From NCBI RefSeq assembly GCF_002119685.1, contig NZ_CP021108.1, positions 3,162,001 through 3,226,000 on the forward strand: a stretch of DNA of 64,000 bases. Direction: 5' to 3'. Under the pieces are notes generated by a model. That model did no database searches, had not been told where the DNA came from, and worked only from the letters and a program-made list of their open reading frames with translations. Each line of letters starts with the position of its first letter. Position 1 is the stretch's first letter. Below, piece after piece: positions 63,972 through 64,000 of the stretch. The position numbers were made by a program, and so were the translations under genes. This stretch comes from Bordetella genomosp. 8. GTDB taxonomy: Bacteria > Pseudomonadota > Gammaproteobacteria > Burkholderiales > Burkholderiaceae_B.

Positions 63972-64000
63972 ATGACTGGAGCGAGCAAGGGCATGGATAT
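63972..64000 (+). CDS. Possible 5' end of a divergent gene (regulator?)
   Basis: Only nine or ten codons are present from ATG 63972; ATG 63993 has GGAG and AAGG upstream and may be the true start. No family can be named. Its place, divergent from an enzyme/receptor operon with an inverted repeat between, is where the other cassettes carry a regulator gene. This is context inference only. Confidence 0.2.

Overview
The window is a high-GC, gene-dense stretch of a betaproteobacterial chromosome, most likely family Alcaligenaceae (Bordetella or Achromobacter type). This rests on nine periplasmic receptors of the Bug/TctC family, seven LysR regulators and a series of small catabolic cassettes. I see no rRNA, tRNA, insertion sequence, prophage, CRISPR array or replication origin.

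Layout. 1-7.2 kb: end of an acyl-CoA synthetase (ADP-forming type) gene behind a universal stress protein, then a complete RND efflux system (adaptor, pump, outer-membrane channel) with a near-perfect 24-bp palindrome upstream. 7.4-11.9 kb: topoisomerase IB, a PfpI/DJ-1 protein, a lone Bug receptor and an FMO-type monooxygenase. 12.1-27.1 kb: a large uptake and catabolic block. A spermidine/putrescine-type ABC importer has its ATPase in a plus-strand operon with a quinone oxidoreductase, a GST, an AroQ-like protein and a GhrA-like reductase; its permeases and binding protein lie on the facing strand. Next to it, a polar-amino-acid ABC operon is headed by an arylmalonate-decarboxylase-like gene and divergent from RidA, DUF1028, LysR and ArgE-like genes. 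The two minus-strand transporter operons share a 44-bp upstream element (38/44 identical), which suggests one regulon.

27.2-28.9 kb: a HipB/HipA-type module with three copies of a 13-bp operator-like motif and an apparently leaderless hipB. 29-33.9 kb: LysR, iron-dependent alcohol dehydrogenase, Bug and succinate-semialdehyde-type dehydrogenase, which may form a 4-hydroxybutyrate-type oxidation route, with twin GAAC-N6-GTTC sites between the divergent operons. 33.9-35.2 kb: a chromosomal KfrA-like coiled-coil DNA-binding protein with a palindrome upstream. 35.2-63.9 kb: consecutive cassettes of Bug receptor, LysR regulator and enzymes (MmgE/PrpD; LigI-like amidohydrolases; AspA/AstE-like, Ldh2-type dehydrogenase and split UxaA subunits; TauD-like dioxygenase; MlrC; tartrate/D-malate dehydrogenase; ICL/PEP-mutase; amidase; alpha/beta hydrolase). 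No TctA or TctB membrane subunits are present, so all nine Bug receptors must use partners elsewhere or have other roles.

Two themes stand out. First, several enzyme homologues lack a residue normally required for catalysis (AroQ-like Arg to Asp, LigI-like Asp to Asn, hydrolase Ser to Gly, HipA phosphoacceptor Ser to Asp, PEP-mutase-like protein without its Cys motif). Second, short degenerate tandem repeats of 9-13 bp sit on or just after stop codons at four places. All functional statements come from reading translations and motifs by eye; no database search was run.
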